Below the pieces are notes generated by a model. That model was not told the DNA's origin. It worked only from the letters and a program-made list of their open reading frames with translations, and did no database searches. The position numbers and the translations under genes are program-made. A stretch of DNA of 64,000 bases from positions 62,001 through 126,000 of the forward strand of contig JAVBLP010000003.1 of assembly GCA_031553505.1 (NCBI GenBank), given 5' to 3'. The first letter of the stretch is position 1. Each line of letters opens with the position of its first letter. This DNA is from JAVBLP01 sp031553505 (GTDB taxonomy: Bacteria > Elusimicrobiota > Endomicrobiia > Endomicrobiales > Endomicrobiaceae). Positions 15,916-24,364 of this stretch are shown one piece after another.

Positions 15916-16226
15916 CAATTTTTCTAAACTCCTCTGAATTTGCAAATAAATTCAAAAAATACCCTCAAACTTAGGCTGAAATAGTATTGCAAATGTTTTT
16001 ACTTTATGGACTTGATGCCATACAATAGCCAAATTAATATGTATTTTCAATAAGAATATTATTTACAAATACATATATATACGCTATTATTGCAGACAAA
16101 GAGCCTGCTAAAAACCTTGGAGTTGGCTTAAAAACACAAAATATAATTAAATTATTCAATATATTTGATTCTGCGTTATAAGAGAACTAAAAAATACTAA
16201 AATTTAAGGAAAAAAGACTAAATAAA
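15916..16226. other. AT-rich intergenic region between divergent genes
   Basis: About 310 bases between the leftward gene at 15130 and vanW. It holds an AT-rich inverted repeat (ATATGTATTT at 16037-16046 with its complement at 16077-16086). A weak promoter candidate, TTGATT (16165-16170) with TAAAAA (16188-16193) 17 bases later, points toward vanW. No convincing gene is seen. Confidence 0.5.
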
Positions 16227-17030
16227 ATGAAAAAGCCGGTTAAACGCTCATTTCTCCGTTTGTATATAGGTAAAAAAATCTTTATTTATAAAAGATATTT
16301 TCAATGGTTTTTCGGGCAAAAAAAGTTTTCTGAAAATAAATCCGAAAAACTGCCAAACTCCGTTTTTTCCCATAAATCCGTAATAATGCGTAAATTGAAA
16401 AACGTGGATATGTATCTTCAGGAGAACAAAAGAACTAATTTAAGGCTTGCTTGCGGAAAAATAGACAAAATAATCGTAAAACCCGGGGAAACCTTCTCTT
16501 TTTGGAAAACAGTAGGTAAAACAACGCGTTATAAAGGTTATTTGGAAGGTTTAGTGCTCAAAAACGGAACTCTGGCAAAAGATACGGGCGGCGGGCTTTG
16601 CCAGCTTGCCAATCTTTTATATTGGATGGCCCTGCACACGCCTTTACAGGTTACCGAGCGCTGGCGGCACGGGTACGATGTTTTTCCTGACAGCAATAGA
16701 ACCTTACCTTTTGGCAGCGGGGCAACGGTTTCCTATAACTACGTTGATTTGCAGATATACAACCCGTCAGAGCAAAATTTTCAAATATGCTTATGGATGG
16801 ATGATGAGTTTTTAAACGGCGAAATAAGAAGCGATAAAAGTTTGGATTTTACCTATGAAATCATTGAAAAAAATCATAAAATAGAGGGTGCATTTTGGGG
16901 CGGGCATATAAGGCATAATGAACTTTACAGAAATGTTTATGACAGCGATAAAAAACTTATTCGGGAAGAATTTATAGTTGAGAATAACGCTCTCATGATG
17001 TATAACCCTTTATTGGAAGGAAATAAATAA
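16227..17030 (+). CDS. vanW: VanW family protein
   Basis: VanW proteins accompany some glycopeptide-resistance operons; their biochemical role is unknown. The 267-residue product has the family core: KPGETFSFWKTVGKTTRYKG (about 88-107), DTGGGLCQLANLLYWMAL (about 117-134), ERWRHGYDVFPDSNRTLPFG and GATVSYNYVDLQIYNP. No signal peptide or long hydrophobic segment is evident. Its stop overlaps the ATG of the VanX-type gene by one base, so the two are coupled. VanW next to VanX recalls vanB clusters, but no vanH or D-Ala-D-Lac ligase gene is nearby. Confidence 0.92.
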   Translation: MKKPVKRSFLRLYIGKKIFIYKRYFQWFFGQKKFSENKSEKLPNSVFSHKSVIMRKLKNVDMYLQENKRTNLRLACGKIDKIIVKPGETFSFWKTVGKTTRYKGYLEGLVLKNGTLAKDTGGGLCQLANLLYWMALHTPLQVTERWRHGYDVFPDSNRTLPFGSGATVSYNYVDLQIYNPSEQNFQICLWMDDEFLNGEIRSDKSLDFTYEIIEKNHKIEGAFWGGHIRHNELYRNVYDSDKKLIREEFIVENNALMMYNPLLEGNK

Positions 17031-17671
17031 TGAAAAAAATAATTCTTTTGCTGCTTGTAACTCTTCTTACGTGTTCCTATGCCTCCGCAGATAAGATAGA
17101 GACAGTCACGGGCTTAAAAAAACTTGATGGCGATAGGTTTATAACGGATATGAAATACAATTCGGAAGACAATTTTCTTAAGAAAAACGTTTATAAGGAT
17201 TTTGGCATAGAATCGGCCTATGTCCATAAAGAGGTATATGACAAATTAAAAGCTCTTGAGCCCGTTTTAAAAGAAAAAAAGCTGAAACTTGTAATTTTTG
17301 ACGCTTACAGGCCTTTGGAAGTGCAAAAAGCCATGTGGAAAATTTTGCCGGACAGCAGGTATGTGGCAAATCCTAAGACCGGATCGCTGCATAACAGAGG
17401 TGTGGCGATAGATGTCGCGCTTGCCGATGAAGACGGCAGTTATTTGGAGTTTCCTACGGAGTTTGACAGCTTTGAAGCCAAAGCGCACCATAGTTATGAA
17501 TGCGCTCCCGAAGAGCGGCAAAAATGTGAGAACAGGGCACTTTTAAAGAGTCTCATGGAATCAACAGGACTAACGGCAATTCGAACAGAATGGTGGCATT
17601 ATCAGCTGCCGAACGCAAAAACATACCCCATATTATCAATTTACCAGGAGGATGCAGTAAATGAAAAGTAG
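17030..17671 (+). CDS. vanX: Exported D-Ala-D-Ala dipeptidase (VanX/DdpX type)
   Basis: VanX-type enzymes are zinc dipeptidases that split D-Ala-D-Ala. In the 213-residue product the zinc motif SLHNRGVAIDV gives SxHxxGxAxD, and IRTEWWHYQL supplies the catalytic Glu and the last His ligand. The transition-state Arg lies in FDAYRPLEVQKAMW. A signal peptide of about 20 residues (ending SYASA-D) predicts export, whereas enterococcal VanX works in the cytoplasm. In the periplasm it could recycle dipeptide from the wall (inference). It overlaps vanW by one base and the next gene by 11 bases. Confidence 0.9.
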   Translation: MKKIILLLLVTLLTCSYASADKIETVTGLKKLDGDRFITDMKYNSEDNFLKKNVYKDFGIESAYVHKEVYDKLKALEPVLKEKKLKLVIFDAYRPLEVQKAMWKILPDSRYVANPKTGSLHNRGVAIDVALADEDGSYLEFPTEFDSFEAKAHHSYECAPEERQKCENRALLKSLMESTGLTAIRTEWWHYQLPNAKTYPILSIYQEDAVNEK

Positions 17672-20414
17672 AGTTATTTTATGTTTTTTGTTTGTATTAT
17701 CTTTTTCTGTTTTTAATTTTGCCGATGAAAAGAAAGAAGAAGCTCCTGTTTTGATATCCGCTTACGGGACCAGTTATTCAGAAACAAGTTTCAACGCGGT
17801 TTCTCTTTTAGATCCATCCGCTAAAGGCTATTGGCAGCCGGAGTCAAAAGATTTTGGAGCCAGCGAAGGAGTTTATTTCCAATTTAAGGATCCTGTTTTT
17901 GTTAGTTTTATCGAGATTATTGTAGAAGGAGAATTTGAAAAAAAAGACCTGTCCTTTCAGCTTTACCTGGACGGGCAGACACAGGTCAGACCTCCTAGTT
18001 CTGATTATGCAGCCGGTGAAAGAACTAAAACAGTTTTTTATGATATAGGGATTTCAAATGTAAAAAATCAGAACGGGAATACTTCTTTTTATATAAAAGA
18101 AAATGAAAATTCAGGCGAAAATGATGTTGTCAGGGATTTTTACATAAGCACAAAAGAAAATGGATATTCAAATCTGAATTATGCCGCTAAATCAATATTT
18201 CTGAAAATAAAAGATGCAAAAATTTTACCTAAAGTTAAATCAGTAAAAATATTTGGTAAAGACGAACATAAGCCGCTTAATATTGAGCTTCCCTTATCTC
18301 CAAAAGCAGCCGTAGCGGCTTCTTCCGTTTTAAAGCCGGAAATTGCATATTCTCCAGAGAAGTTATTTGATTCGCAACTGGATATGGCATGGTCCACAAA
18401 CGGTAAGGATACGGACGGAATCGGTCAAAGCATAACCGTAACTTTTGACAGTAAAAAAGAGATCGGCGGCATTATAATATGGAACGGCTATCAGCGTTCC
18501 GAGGCCCATTACAACGCAAATAGCAGAGTGAAACAATTGGATATTAACGGGCAGATTGTGCATGTCAAAGATGAAAAAACACCCCAGACTATTCTTTTTA
18601 CAAAACCTGTAACCTCTGACAAAATAACGCTTACAATAAAAGATATTTATAAAAGTAGCAAATATAAAGATGTACTGATATCCGAACTCAGATTTATAAC
18701 GTCTGACGGCAAGATTATTCTCCCGCAGGCGAAAACAGCTTTTGAACCGCTTTCAAAAACAGATATCTTAAAAAAAGATGTGACATATGCTAATTTAATA
18801 TATGCCGTTGACCTCATTTTTCCCGGACCGTCATACCATTTAGTTCGCGGCATCAGCGATACTTTGCGCTTAAGAAGCAACGGCAGCTTTGTTCTTTATA
18901 AATATGGCGATTTTAACGAGGATATCGGCGCTTCGGATATTTCTGAAGGCAATTGGGAAGAAACCGGTGGCAAACAGATGCGTTTGTTTGGCAAAAAATA
19001 CAGAGTTATCCCTCCAACCGTAGGAGCTGATTATTTAAGAAGAGTCAATGATACCACATTAAAGCCCTTGGCCCCCGTAATTTTCCAGTCTAATGCGACT
19101 GTCGCCCAGTTTAACTCTTTGACTAAAGCCCAGAAGGAAGAAGCTTTAAAGTTTATTTTGAATAAATTGACCTCTGAAAATTTGCAATGGTTTTTTTCGC
19201 CGCGAAATGACGATAATGAAGCCGGCTTAAGAATTACTGTCAGGAGCAGCCCTCCAAATAATGCTGATTATTTTGACTCTTACTCCGGCTATTATGTCTA
19301 TACATCGCCATCGCTGATAACAATTCTTGAACAATTTGACCCTATATATATAAAATCCGATATTTATACCGGTCTCATGGTTCCGTATGACCAAGATATT
19401 GGAATCGCTGAAATGTTGCTTGAAGCTAAAACAAATCCGAACGCGCAAAATAATGACAAGAGAACTGCCTTATTGTTGGCTTCTATTAAAGGACAGAATG
19501 AAATTGTTAAAATGATGCTTTCAGCGAAAGCAGACCCGAATATACAAGATATCTATGGTAAAACGGCTTTAATATGGGCTTCAGAAAGTGGATATAAGAC
19601 AATAGTTGGAATGCTGCTTAAAGCCAAAGTTGATCCGGATATACAAGATAGTGACGGCAAAACGGCTTTAATATACGCTTTAGAAAAAGGGCATAAGGAA
19701 GTTGCTGTAATGCTGCTTAACGCTAAGGCAGACCCGAATATACAATATAACGGCGGCAAAACGGCTTTAATATGGGCTTCAGAAAGTGGATATAAGACAA
19801 TAGTTGGAATGCTGCTTAAAGTTAAAGCAGATCCGAATATACAAGATAAAAACGGAACAACGGCTTTAATGCTTGCTTCAGAAAATGGACGTACTGAAAC
19901 AATTGAAATACTGCTAAAAGCCAAAGCTGACGTAAATATACAAAATGGCTACGGCGGAACGGCTTTAATACTTGCTTCAGAGAACGGATATAAAGAAATC
20001 GTTGAAATGCTGCTTGCGGCAAAAGCAAATCCTAATTTAAGAGATATGAAAAATAATACCGCGTTGGATTATGCTATTATAAAAAACGATTATAAAGAAA
20101 TAGTGGATATTCTTAAAAAAGCAGAAGAATATCCTAACAATAGAAATTTATTTGTTGCCGTGGAAAAAGGCAATGTTAAGATTACGTCAGATATCGTAAA
20201 TGCCGGTGTTAATCCGAATATGCAAAATAAAAAAGGCGAAACGGGTTTAATGATAGCTTCAAAAAAAGGATATAAAGAAATCGTTGAACTGTTGCTTAAA
20301 GTTAAAGCAGATCCGAATATACAAGATAGAAACGGAACAACGGCTTTAATGTTTGCTTCAGAGAACGGATATAAAGAAATAGCGGATATTCTTAAAAAAG
20401 CAGGAGCAAAATAA
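17661..20414 (+). CDS. Exported glycan-binding-type protein with C-terminal ankyrin array
   Basis: The 917-residue protein has a signal peptide (about 1-21) and two beta-rich, discoidin-like segments. The second (about 213-350, starting AAVAASSVLKPEIAYSPEKL and containing IIIWNGYQRSEAHYNAN) matches the NADase-type glycan-binding pattern. A region with FRxRSNGSF-like and FGKKYR motifs follows (about 390-560). From about 580 to the end are about ten 33-residue ankyrin repeats. The first 575 residues are paralogous to the protein at 22508, which stops exactly where the ankyrin array begins here. Two ankyrin units share a 64-base exact DNA repeat. Export predicts a surface or periplasmic location; the ligand is unknown. 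Confidence 0.75.
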   Translation: MKSRVILCFLFVLSFSVFNFADEKKEEAPVLISAYGTSYSETSFNAVSLLDPSAKGYWQPESKDFGASEGVYFQFKDPVFVSFIEIIVEGEFEKKDLSFQLYLDGQTQVRPPSSDYAAGERTKTVFYDIGISNVKNQNGNTSFYIKENENSGENDVVRDFYISTKENGYSNLNYAAKSIFLKIKDAKILPKVKSVKIFGKDEHKPLNIELPLSPKAAVAASSVLKPEIAYSPEKLFDSQLDMAWSTNGKDTDGIGQSITVTFDSKKEIGGIIIWNGYQRSEAHYNANSRVKQLDINGQIVHVKDEKTPQTILFTKPVTSDKITLTIKDIYKSSKYKDVLISELRFITSDGKIILPQAKTAFEPLSKTDILKKDVTYANLIYAVDLIFPGPSYHLVRGISDTLRLRSNGSFVLYKYGDFNEDIGASDISEGNWEETGGKQMRLFGKKYRVIPPTVGADYLRRVNDTTLKPLAPVIFQSNATVAQFNSLTKAQKEEALKFILNKLTSENLQWFFSPRNDDNEAGLRITVRSSPPNNADYFDSYSGYYVYTSPSLITILEQFDPIYIKSDIYTGLMVPYDQDIGIAEMLLEAKTNPNAQNNDKRTALLLASIKGQNEIVKMMLSAKADPNIQDIYGKTALIWASESGYKTIVGMLLKAKVDPDIQDSDGKTALIYALEKGHKEVAVMLLNAKADPNIQYNGGKTALIWASESGYKTIVGMLLKVKADPNIQDKNGTTALMLASENGRTETIEILLKAKADVNIQNGYGGTALILASENGYKEIVEMLLAAKANPNLRDMKNNTALDYAIIKNDYKEIVDILKKAEEYPNNRNLFVAVEKGNVKITSDIVNAGVNPNMQNKKGETGLMIASKKGYKEIVELLLKVKADPNIQDRNGTTALMFASENGYKEIADILKKAGAK
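19560..19821 (+). repeat. 64-base exact direct repeat within the ankyrin array
   Basis: Bases 19560-19623 recur without mismatch at 19758-19821, an offset of 198 bases, equal to two ankyrin units. A second, nearly identical pair lies at about 19824 and 20302. These point to recent unit duplication or gene conversion in the array. Confidence 0.9.
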
Positions 20415-20437
20415 TAATAGTATTATAGGGTGTAAAA

Positions 20438-22450
20438 ATGAAAAAACTTTTATTTTTTTCAGTATGTTTATTAATCAGCGCGTTTGTGTGCGTAAGCGAT
20501 GCGGCAGGCAAAACCGAAAAATCGCTATTTGAAAAAACAAAAAAATCGGCACAAAATGGCAATGCCGAAAGTGAATATAAATTAGGCAAAATGTATTATG
20601 ACGGCCAGGGAGTTGAGCAAGATTTGGCAGAAGCCGCGAATTGGTACAAAAAAGCCGCGGAGCAAGGGCTTGCTGTTGCTCAATATTCATTGGGTGACAT
20701 ATATTATTACGGTAAAGGCGTTGAGCGCGACATAAATTGGCTTAACAAAGCCGCAGCGCAAGGGGACGCGGAAGCTAAAAAAATTTTATCTTCTGAAGCC
20801 GCGGACTACAAAAGCCAATCCGAGCTGGCTGAAATGTATATTCAGGCTTGCGGTGGCGGAAATTATGCCGAAGCAGCAAAGTGGTATATGAAAGCGGCTG
20901 AACAAGGCTATGCGAAAGCTCAGTACATGCTGGGTTACATATATTTTTACGGCAAAGGAGTTAAGAAAGATTACGCAGAAGCTGTCAAATGGACTAGAAA
21001 AGCCGCCGACAAAGGGTATACGATGTCACAATATAATATGGGCGTGTTTTATGGCATCGGCCTGGGTATTAAACAAGATTATGCAGAAGCTATAAAATGG
21101 TACAAAATAGCAGCGGATAAAGGAAACGGAAACGCTCAAAATAATCTGGGCGTGATGTATACTTATGGTCAGGGCGTTAAACAAGATTATGCAGAAGCGC
21201 TAAAACTGTATGAGCAAGCGGCATCACAAGGTTTGCTGGAGGCACAAATTAATTTAGCTAACAAGTACTATTATGGCCAAGGTATTAAAACGGATTACTC
21301 TGAAGCTGTGAAATGGTATAAAAAAGCGGCGGATCAGGGAGATGCAGAATCTCAATACACATTAGCTGAAATGTATTATAACGGACAGGTAGTGGAGAAA
21401 AATTTGGCCGAAGCCGCTCATTGGTATAAAAAAGCGTCGAAGAAGAGATATAGAGATGCAAAAACAAAGTCAGATGCGATTGCTTTTGAACTGGCAAGAA
21501 AATCGGCAGATGAAGGTAATGCCCAAAGCCAATATGATTTGGGTAAAGCGTATTATTACGGCAACGGCGTTGAACAAGATTATAGTGAAGGTATAAAATG
21601 GTATAAAAAATCTGCAGAGCAAGGGTATGACGCTGCTCAATGTGCGTTAGCCGAAGCGTATTTTAGCGGTCACGGAGTTACGCAGGATTACAATGAAGCT
21701 TTCAAATGGTATAAAAAATCTGCAGAACATGGGTTAGCAAACGCTCAATACGAGTTAGGCAGAATGTATTATGGCGGGTTTGGCGTTAAACAGGATTATG
21801 CAGAAGCTTTTAAATGGTATAACAAAGCGGCAGAACGTGGATTTGCAGCCGCGCAATACGCATTAGGCGGAATGTATTATCGTGGTGAGAATGTTAAACA
21901 AGATTATACAGAAGCTGCAATCTGGTACCTTAAAGCGGCGGAGCAAGATTATGTATACGCTCAATATGTGTTGGGCGGTATGTATTATGATGGCCGCGGC
22001 GTTAAACAAAATAAAGCTGAATCTGCAAAATGGTATAAAAAAGTGGCAAACATGGCAAAACAAGGGCATGCTGACGCTAAATATATATTAGGAAACATGT
22101 ACTACAATGGAAACGGAGTTGAAGAAAATATAGAAGAAGCTTTAAAATGGTATAAAAAAGCGTCGGACCAGGGACACGCAAAGGCCCAATACGCATTAGG
22201 CAAAATGTACTATGACGGCCGTGGAGTTATACAGGACAGGTCATATTATCCTGAAGCTTTTGAATTGTATAAAAAATCCGCGGAACAAGGACTTGCGGAT
22301 GCCCAATACGCGTTAGGCGGAATGTATTATCACGGCGAAGGAGTCAGGCAGGATTATACCGAAGCGGTAAAATGGTATAAAAAAGCGGCAGAACAGCATG
22401 ATTCAGAAGCTCAAAAAATGTTAGATATTATTGAAAAATCAAAGAATTAG
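20438..22450 (+). CDS. Exported Sel1-repeat protein
   Basis: The 670-residue protein has a signal peptide (about 1-23) followed by about 16 Sel1-type repeats of about 36 residues. The repeating pattern is A-x-A-Q-Y-x-L-G-x-M-Y-Y-x-G-x-G-V-x-Q-D-Y-x-E-A-x-K-W-Y-K-K-A-A-E-Q-G. Sel1 repeats form an alpha-alpha superhelix that binds other proteins. The gene sits between the two paralogous glycan-binding-type genes, 23 bases after the first and 57 before the second. Repeats 3 and 8-9 are irregular, the latter with an inserted FELARKSADEGN linker also found in the protein at 25936. The binding partner is unknown. Confidence 0.88.
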   Translation: MKKLLFFSVCLLISAFVCVSDAAGKTEKSLFEKTKKSAQNGNAESEYKLGKMYYDGQGVEQDLAEAANWYKKAAEQGLAVAQYSLGDIYYYGKGVERDINWLNKAAAQGDAEAKKILSSEAADYKSQSELAEMYIQACGGGNYAEAAKWYMKAAEQGYAKAQYMLGYIYFYGKGVKKDYAEAVKWTRKAADKGYTMSQYNMGVFYGIGLGIKQDYAEAIKWYKIAADKGNGNAQNNLGVMYTYGQGVKQDYAEALKLYEQAASQGLLEAQINLANKYYYGQGIKTDYSEAVKWYKKAADQGDAESQYTLAEMYYNGQVVEKNLAEAAHWYKKASKKRYRDAKTKSDAIAFELARKSADEGNAQSQYDLGKAYYYGNGVEQDYSEGIKWYKKSAEQGYDAAQCALAEAYFSGHGVTQDYNEAFKWYKKSAEHGLANAQYELGRMYYGGFGVKQDYAEAFKWYNKAAERGFAAAQYALGGMYYRGENVKQDYTEAAIWYLKAAEQDYVYAQYVLGGMYYDGRGVKQNKAESAKWYKKVANMAKQGHADAKYILGNMYYNGNGVEENIEEALKWYKKASDQGHAKAQYALGKMYYDGRGVIQDRSYYPEAFELYKKSAEQGLADAQYALGGMYYHGEGVRQDYTEAVKWYKKAAEQHDSEAQKMLDIIEKSKN

Positions 22451-22507
22451 AAAAGAGAAAATGAGAGTTCAAGATTGTCGCGCAAAATTATTATTAGAGG
22501 ACTAGAA

Positions 22508-24364
22508 ATGAAAATTAGAATTATGTTATGCTTTTTATTTGTTTTATATTCTGCAGATATTGCTTTTGCAGATAGTAAAAATGAAAAAAATCCGGTTTTA
22601 ATATCCGCTTACGGCACCAGTTATTCAGAAACAAGTTTCAACGCGGTTTCTCTTTTAGATCCATCCGCTAAAGGCTATTGGCAGCCGCAGTCGCAGGATT
22701 TTGGCGTAAACGAAGGAGTTTATTTCCAATTTAAAGACCCTGTTTTTATTAGTTTTATAGAAATAGTTGTAGAGGGAGATGTTAAAGATAAATTGATTTT
22801 ACAGCCTTATTTGGATGGGCAGACGCAAACCAGAAAAGCCGAAATTGCTACGAGAGAAGTGTTTTCAGGAATGTTTAAATATAAAGACGGTAACTCATAT
22901 TACCGCAGCGGTGTGTTAAAAGATGAAAAAAACAATTATTACGACAGTGGTGGCGATGATCGGGAAAAAATAACTGTAGCCCTAGATGAAGACGGCAATG
23001 AGTTTGAACTGAGATCTTTTGAAGAGTCATATTATGTTGAGTCGTATAACATAGTAGTTGATGATATTAGGTTGGAAAACGGCAATACTGTTTTCACAAT
23101 AAAAGAAAATAATAATAAGTACCTAAACTATACTGCAAAATCCATTTTCTTAAAAATAAAAAATGCCAGAGTTGTGCCTAAAATTCAATCAATAAAGATA
23201 TTTAGCGAAGATAAAAATAAGCCTCTTTCAATAAATATCCCTCTTACTCCGAAAGCGTCTGTGGCTGCTTCGTCCGTTCTGAAACCGGAAATAGCGTATT
23301 CGCCTGAAAAATTATTTGATTCGCAGCTGGATATGGCATGGTCAACAAACGGCAAAGAGACAGACGGAATCGGTCAAAACGTAACAGTGACGTTTGACCG
23401 CAAAGAAAACATCGGCGGCATTATAATATGGAATGGCTACCAGCGCTCCGATGCCCATTACAACGCAAACGGCAGAGTAAAACAGTTGGATGTTAACGGG
23501 CAGAATGTCCAGGTAAAAGACGAAAAAACACCCCAGACAATTCTTTTTTCAAAACCTATAACTTCCGATAAAATTGTACTTACAATAAAAGATATTTATA
23601 AAAGTAATAAATATAAAGATGTATTAATATCCGAACTTAGATTTATAACGCCCGACGGCAATATTATTCTTCCTCAAGTTAAGAGCAAATCTATAGAATT
23701 AGCTAAAAGTGATATTGTTAAAACGGACGTAACATATATTAATCTTATATCGCAGGCTGGATCCGGTTATGACGGACCGGAGCCGTATTTTCCGAGCGCA
23801 TCAATCGACACTTTCCGTATAAGAAGCAACGGCAGTTTTGTTTTGTATAGAGAAGGCGAATACGAAAGTGCCGATATTTCTGAAGGCAATTGGCAGGAAA
23901 CCGGAAAAAACAAAATACGAATATTCGGCAAAAAATACAGAATAACACCTTCTCTTACAAGCGTTTATTCTTACAGCGGTTATTCTTCCACTGTAGATGA
24001 CCCAAATGTAAAACCTTCTGATATTATTATTTTTCAATCGGATATTACCTTTTTAAAATATAATTCTTTAACAAAAAAGGAACAAGAAAAAATTGTAAGA
24101 TTTATTTTGGGCGACATCTTGGGCAGTACAGGATATTTGCCTGATGAGATTATGATCAGAGCAAAAACACAAAAGCGATTCGAAATGCATACATATTTTA
24201 AATATGATGACGACATGAGCACTGACGAGTACAATCGCCGTTGGAATCTGGCGCAGGAAATTATGTTTGATGATCTTTTAACTGAGTTAGAAAAAATTAA
24301 CCCAGTATATGTAAAATCCGATACCTATACGGGGCTTATGATTCCTTATGATGAAGCCAGATAA
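22508..24364 (+). CDS. Exported glycan-binding-type protein without ankyrin array
   Basis: From the ATG at 22508 the product has 618 residues. This start is preferred over one 33 bases upstream because AGAGGA lies 6 bases before it and the signal peptide (MKIRIMLCFLFVLY) starts cleanly. It is a paralogue of residues 1-575 of the protein at 17661; both share SAYGTSYSETSFNAVSLLDP near the N-terminus and the NADase-type glycan-binding segment (about 248-390). An extra stretch around 100-190 is specific to this copy. It ends YTGLMIPYDEAR, exactly where its paralogue continues into ankyrin repeats. Its last 17 bases overlap the next gene. Confidence 0.78.
   Translation: MKIRIMLCFLFVLYSADIAFADSKNEKNPVLISAYGTSYSETSFNAVSLLDPSAKGYWQPQSQDFGVNEGVYFQFKDPVFISFIEIVVEGDVKDKLILQPYLDGQTQTRKAEIATREVFSGMFKYKDGNSYYRSGVLKDEKNNYYDSGGDDREKITVALDEDGNEFELRSFEESYYVESYNIVVDDIRLENGNTVFTIKENNNKYLNYTAKSIFLKIKNARVVPKIQSIKIFSEDKNKPLSINIPLTPKASVAASSVLKPEIAYSPEKLFDSQLDMAWSTNGKETDGIGQNVTVTFDRKENIGGIIIWNGYQRSDAHYNANGRVKQLDVNGQNVQVKDEKTPQTILFSKPITSDKIVLTIKDIYKSNKYKDVLISELRFITPDGNIILPQVKSKSIELAKSDIVKTDVTYINLISQAGSGYDGPEPYFPSASIDTFRIRSNGSFVLYREGEYESADISEGNWQETGKNKIRIFGKKYRITPSLTSVYSYSGYSSTVDDPNVKPSDIIIFQSDITFLKYNSLTKKEQEKIVRFILGDILGSTGYLPDEIMIRAKTQKRFEMHTYFKYDDDMSTDEYNRRWNLAQEIMFDDLLTELEKINPVYVKSDTYTGLMIPYDEAR

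Noticed and set aside
16070..16183. A short frame ending in a plausible helical peptide (ADKEPAKNLGVGLKTQN) in the gap before vanW
   Set aside because: It has no start codon, no ribosome-binding site and only about 40 codons in AT-rich DNA. It could be a gene remnant, but the evidence is too thin.
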